This document shows, piece by piece, positions 58,424-59,235 of a stretch of DNA of 59,235 bases (its first letter is position 1; every line of letters begins with the position of its first letter). The notes under the pieces are model-generated. The model ran no database searches and was not told the origin of the DNA. It worked only from the letters and a program-made list of their open reading frames with translations. Position numbers and translations under genes: made by a program. The DNA is from Desulfobacterium sp. (GTDB taxonomy: Bacteria > Desulfobacterota > Desulfobacteria > Desulfobacterales > Desulfobacteraceae), in assembly GCA_016342325.1 (NCBI GenBank), contig JAEINR010000027.1, forward strand, positions 1-59,235, written 5' to 3'.

Positions 58424-59235
58424 CTAAAATTTTGCGATCAGCCCGAGCACCTGGTCGATATCCGACTCGGTGTGGGCGGCATTGATCTGGAACCGTATGG
58501 TCTCATCCCCCTGGGGCACCACTGGAAAGGTGAGTCCCACGACCAGCACCCCGTTGTCAAACAAAAAATCAACCATTGCCCGGGTCTTTTGGGTATCCCT
58601 TACCATCAAAGGCACCACCGGGTGGGGGCCGGGGATGGACTCTTTGCCAAGGGCTGAAAGACCCTTACGGAACTGTTGGGTCCGCTTTGCTAGATTGGCG
58701 AGCAGTTGCTCCCCTCCGGGGCTGTCGCAGATGGAAAGGGCTGCCGAAGCGGCAGCACAGTCGGCAACGCTCAAGGGATTGGTATAGATATAGGTGTCGG
58801 CCTTCTGGCGCACGGCCTCGGTAAGCATTGGGCTGCCGGCGATGAACCCGCCGTTCACCCCAAAGGCCTTACCAAAGGTGCCGACGATGATGTCGGGGGC
58901 CTGTCCGCAGAACTCGGCGGTGCCGCGCCCGCTCTTGCCATAGGCCCCGATACCGTGGGAATCGTCCACCACGGTGATCACCCCGTCCCTGAATCTTGAA
59001 CGATAGGGTTTGACAACGGCCTCGATCCGGTCCATGGGCGCATTATCCCCCCGCATGCTGAAGATGCCGTCAAACACCACCACCACCCGCTCCACAGCCG
59101 GGTCCACCCGGTCCAGGCAGCGCTTCAGGTCGTCCATGTCGTTATGCTTGTAGATCCCCTTGTTGGACGAAGCCGCTACGCGGCGGAAAAAGCAAAAATA
59201 GTGTATAACTCCTATACTTGCCCAATACCGGGTAA
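58424..59235 (-). CDS. Kbl/BioF-like alpha-oxoamine synthase, 5' part missing
   Basis: The C-terminal 250 or so residues of a PLP enzyme (glycine C-acetyltransferase or 8-amino-7-oxononanoate synthase type) are present. VVFDGIFSMRGDNAPM, VVDDSHGIGAYGKSGRG with the PLP Asp and His, and GTFGKAFGVNGGFIAGS with the PLP lysine are clear. The frame stays open to the window edge, but upstream of SSNKGIYKHNDMDDL the translation no longer resembles the family (the DGxRL block is absent). The gene may be interrupted near 59170. The product assignment within the family is open. Confidence 0.8.
   Translation of the reverse strand, partial: TRYWASIGVIHYFCFFRRVAASSNKGIYKHNDMDDLKRCLDRVDPAVERVVVVFDGIFSMRGDNAPMDRIEAVVKPYRSRFRDGVITVVDDSHGIGAYGKSGRGTAEFCGQAPDIIVGTFGKAFGVNGGFIAGSPMLTEAVRQKADTYIYTNPLSVADCAAASAALSICDSPGGEQLLANLAKRTQQFRKGLSALGKESIPGPHPVVPLMVRDTQKTRAMVDFLFDNGVLVVGLTFPVVPQGDETIRFQINAAHTESDIDQVLGLIAKF

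Overview
The window looks like a chromosomal segment of an anaerobic, probably marine, deltaproteobacterium (Desulfobacterota, Desulfobacterales-like). This is inferred from a non-pyrrolysine glycine-betaine methyltransferase system (methyltransferase, corrinoid protein, methyl-tetrahydrofolate methyltransferase, BCCT carrier), molybdenum-cofactor genes, a PurD-PurE fusion, many chemoreceptors and frequent GGAG-type ribosome binding sites. No species can be named from the sequence alone.

Left part (1-3577): an HU-like protein, a small unknown protein, a DUF1186 protein and a GDPD-type phosphodiesterase sit among decayed mobile DNA. The debris includes a broken tyrosine-recombinase tail (2151-2280) and an internally deleted scrap of a RhuM/Fic gene (3361-3466).

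Integrated element (about 3578-20590): two 107-bp direct repeats, 105/107 identical, bound about 16.9 kb. The right copy is the 3' part of an intact tRNA-Leu(CAA) gene plus its terminator. Left to right the element carries a tyrosine integrase, a RhuM-Fic protein, a three-way-junction RNA candidate, an unknown gene, an AlpA-like regulator, a replication protein with iterons inside its gene, an SF2 helicase, an S49 peptidase, a coiled-coil protein and a small HTH protein. Next come two cargo modules, and then an Ash-like reading frame followed by a second replication-type operon. It resembles P4-type satellites.

The most novel part is 12.4-17.7 kb. Two unrelated cargo genes, a periplasmic REKAA-repeat protein and an AT-rich 486-aa protein with a hydrophobic C-terminal region, sit in two copies of the same landing site. 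The left flanks share a 51-bp repeat. The right flanks share homology that begins at the G|TT point of an attC-like palindrome. The second palindrome (17576-17700) reads as a Vibrio superintegron-type attC immediately after the gene's stop codon. The satellite therefore appears to have taken up integron gene cassettes although no integron integrase is visible.

Right part (20618-59235), host genes. 20.6-29.7 kb, leftward: a Sua5/YrdC protein, purD-purE, ddl, small membrane and DUF1992 proteins, mltA, rmuC, moaC, a moaE-like gene and mobA. 29.9-31.5 kb, rightward: pyrR, moaB and an unknown gene. 31.7-40.6 kb, leftward: the betaine-demethylation cluster, which includes its own chemoreceptor, a BenE-like permease and a GntR regulator. 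40.8-44.2 kb, leftward: an SDR/DUF2867 protein, a metallo-hydrolase and a YchF-like GTPase. 44.6-53.9 kb, rightward: an AIM24-family protein, three tandem 686-aa chemoreceptors and a diguanylate cyclase. 54.1-59.2 kb, leftward: an AlaX-type editing protein, a short Rho whose leader carries an 11-bp periodic array, a B12-binding radical-SAM protein, a YprB-type exonuclease and a partial Kbl-like enzyme that runs off the edge.
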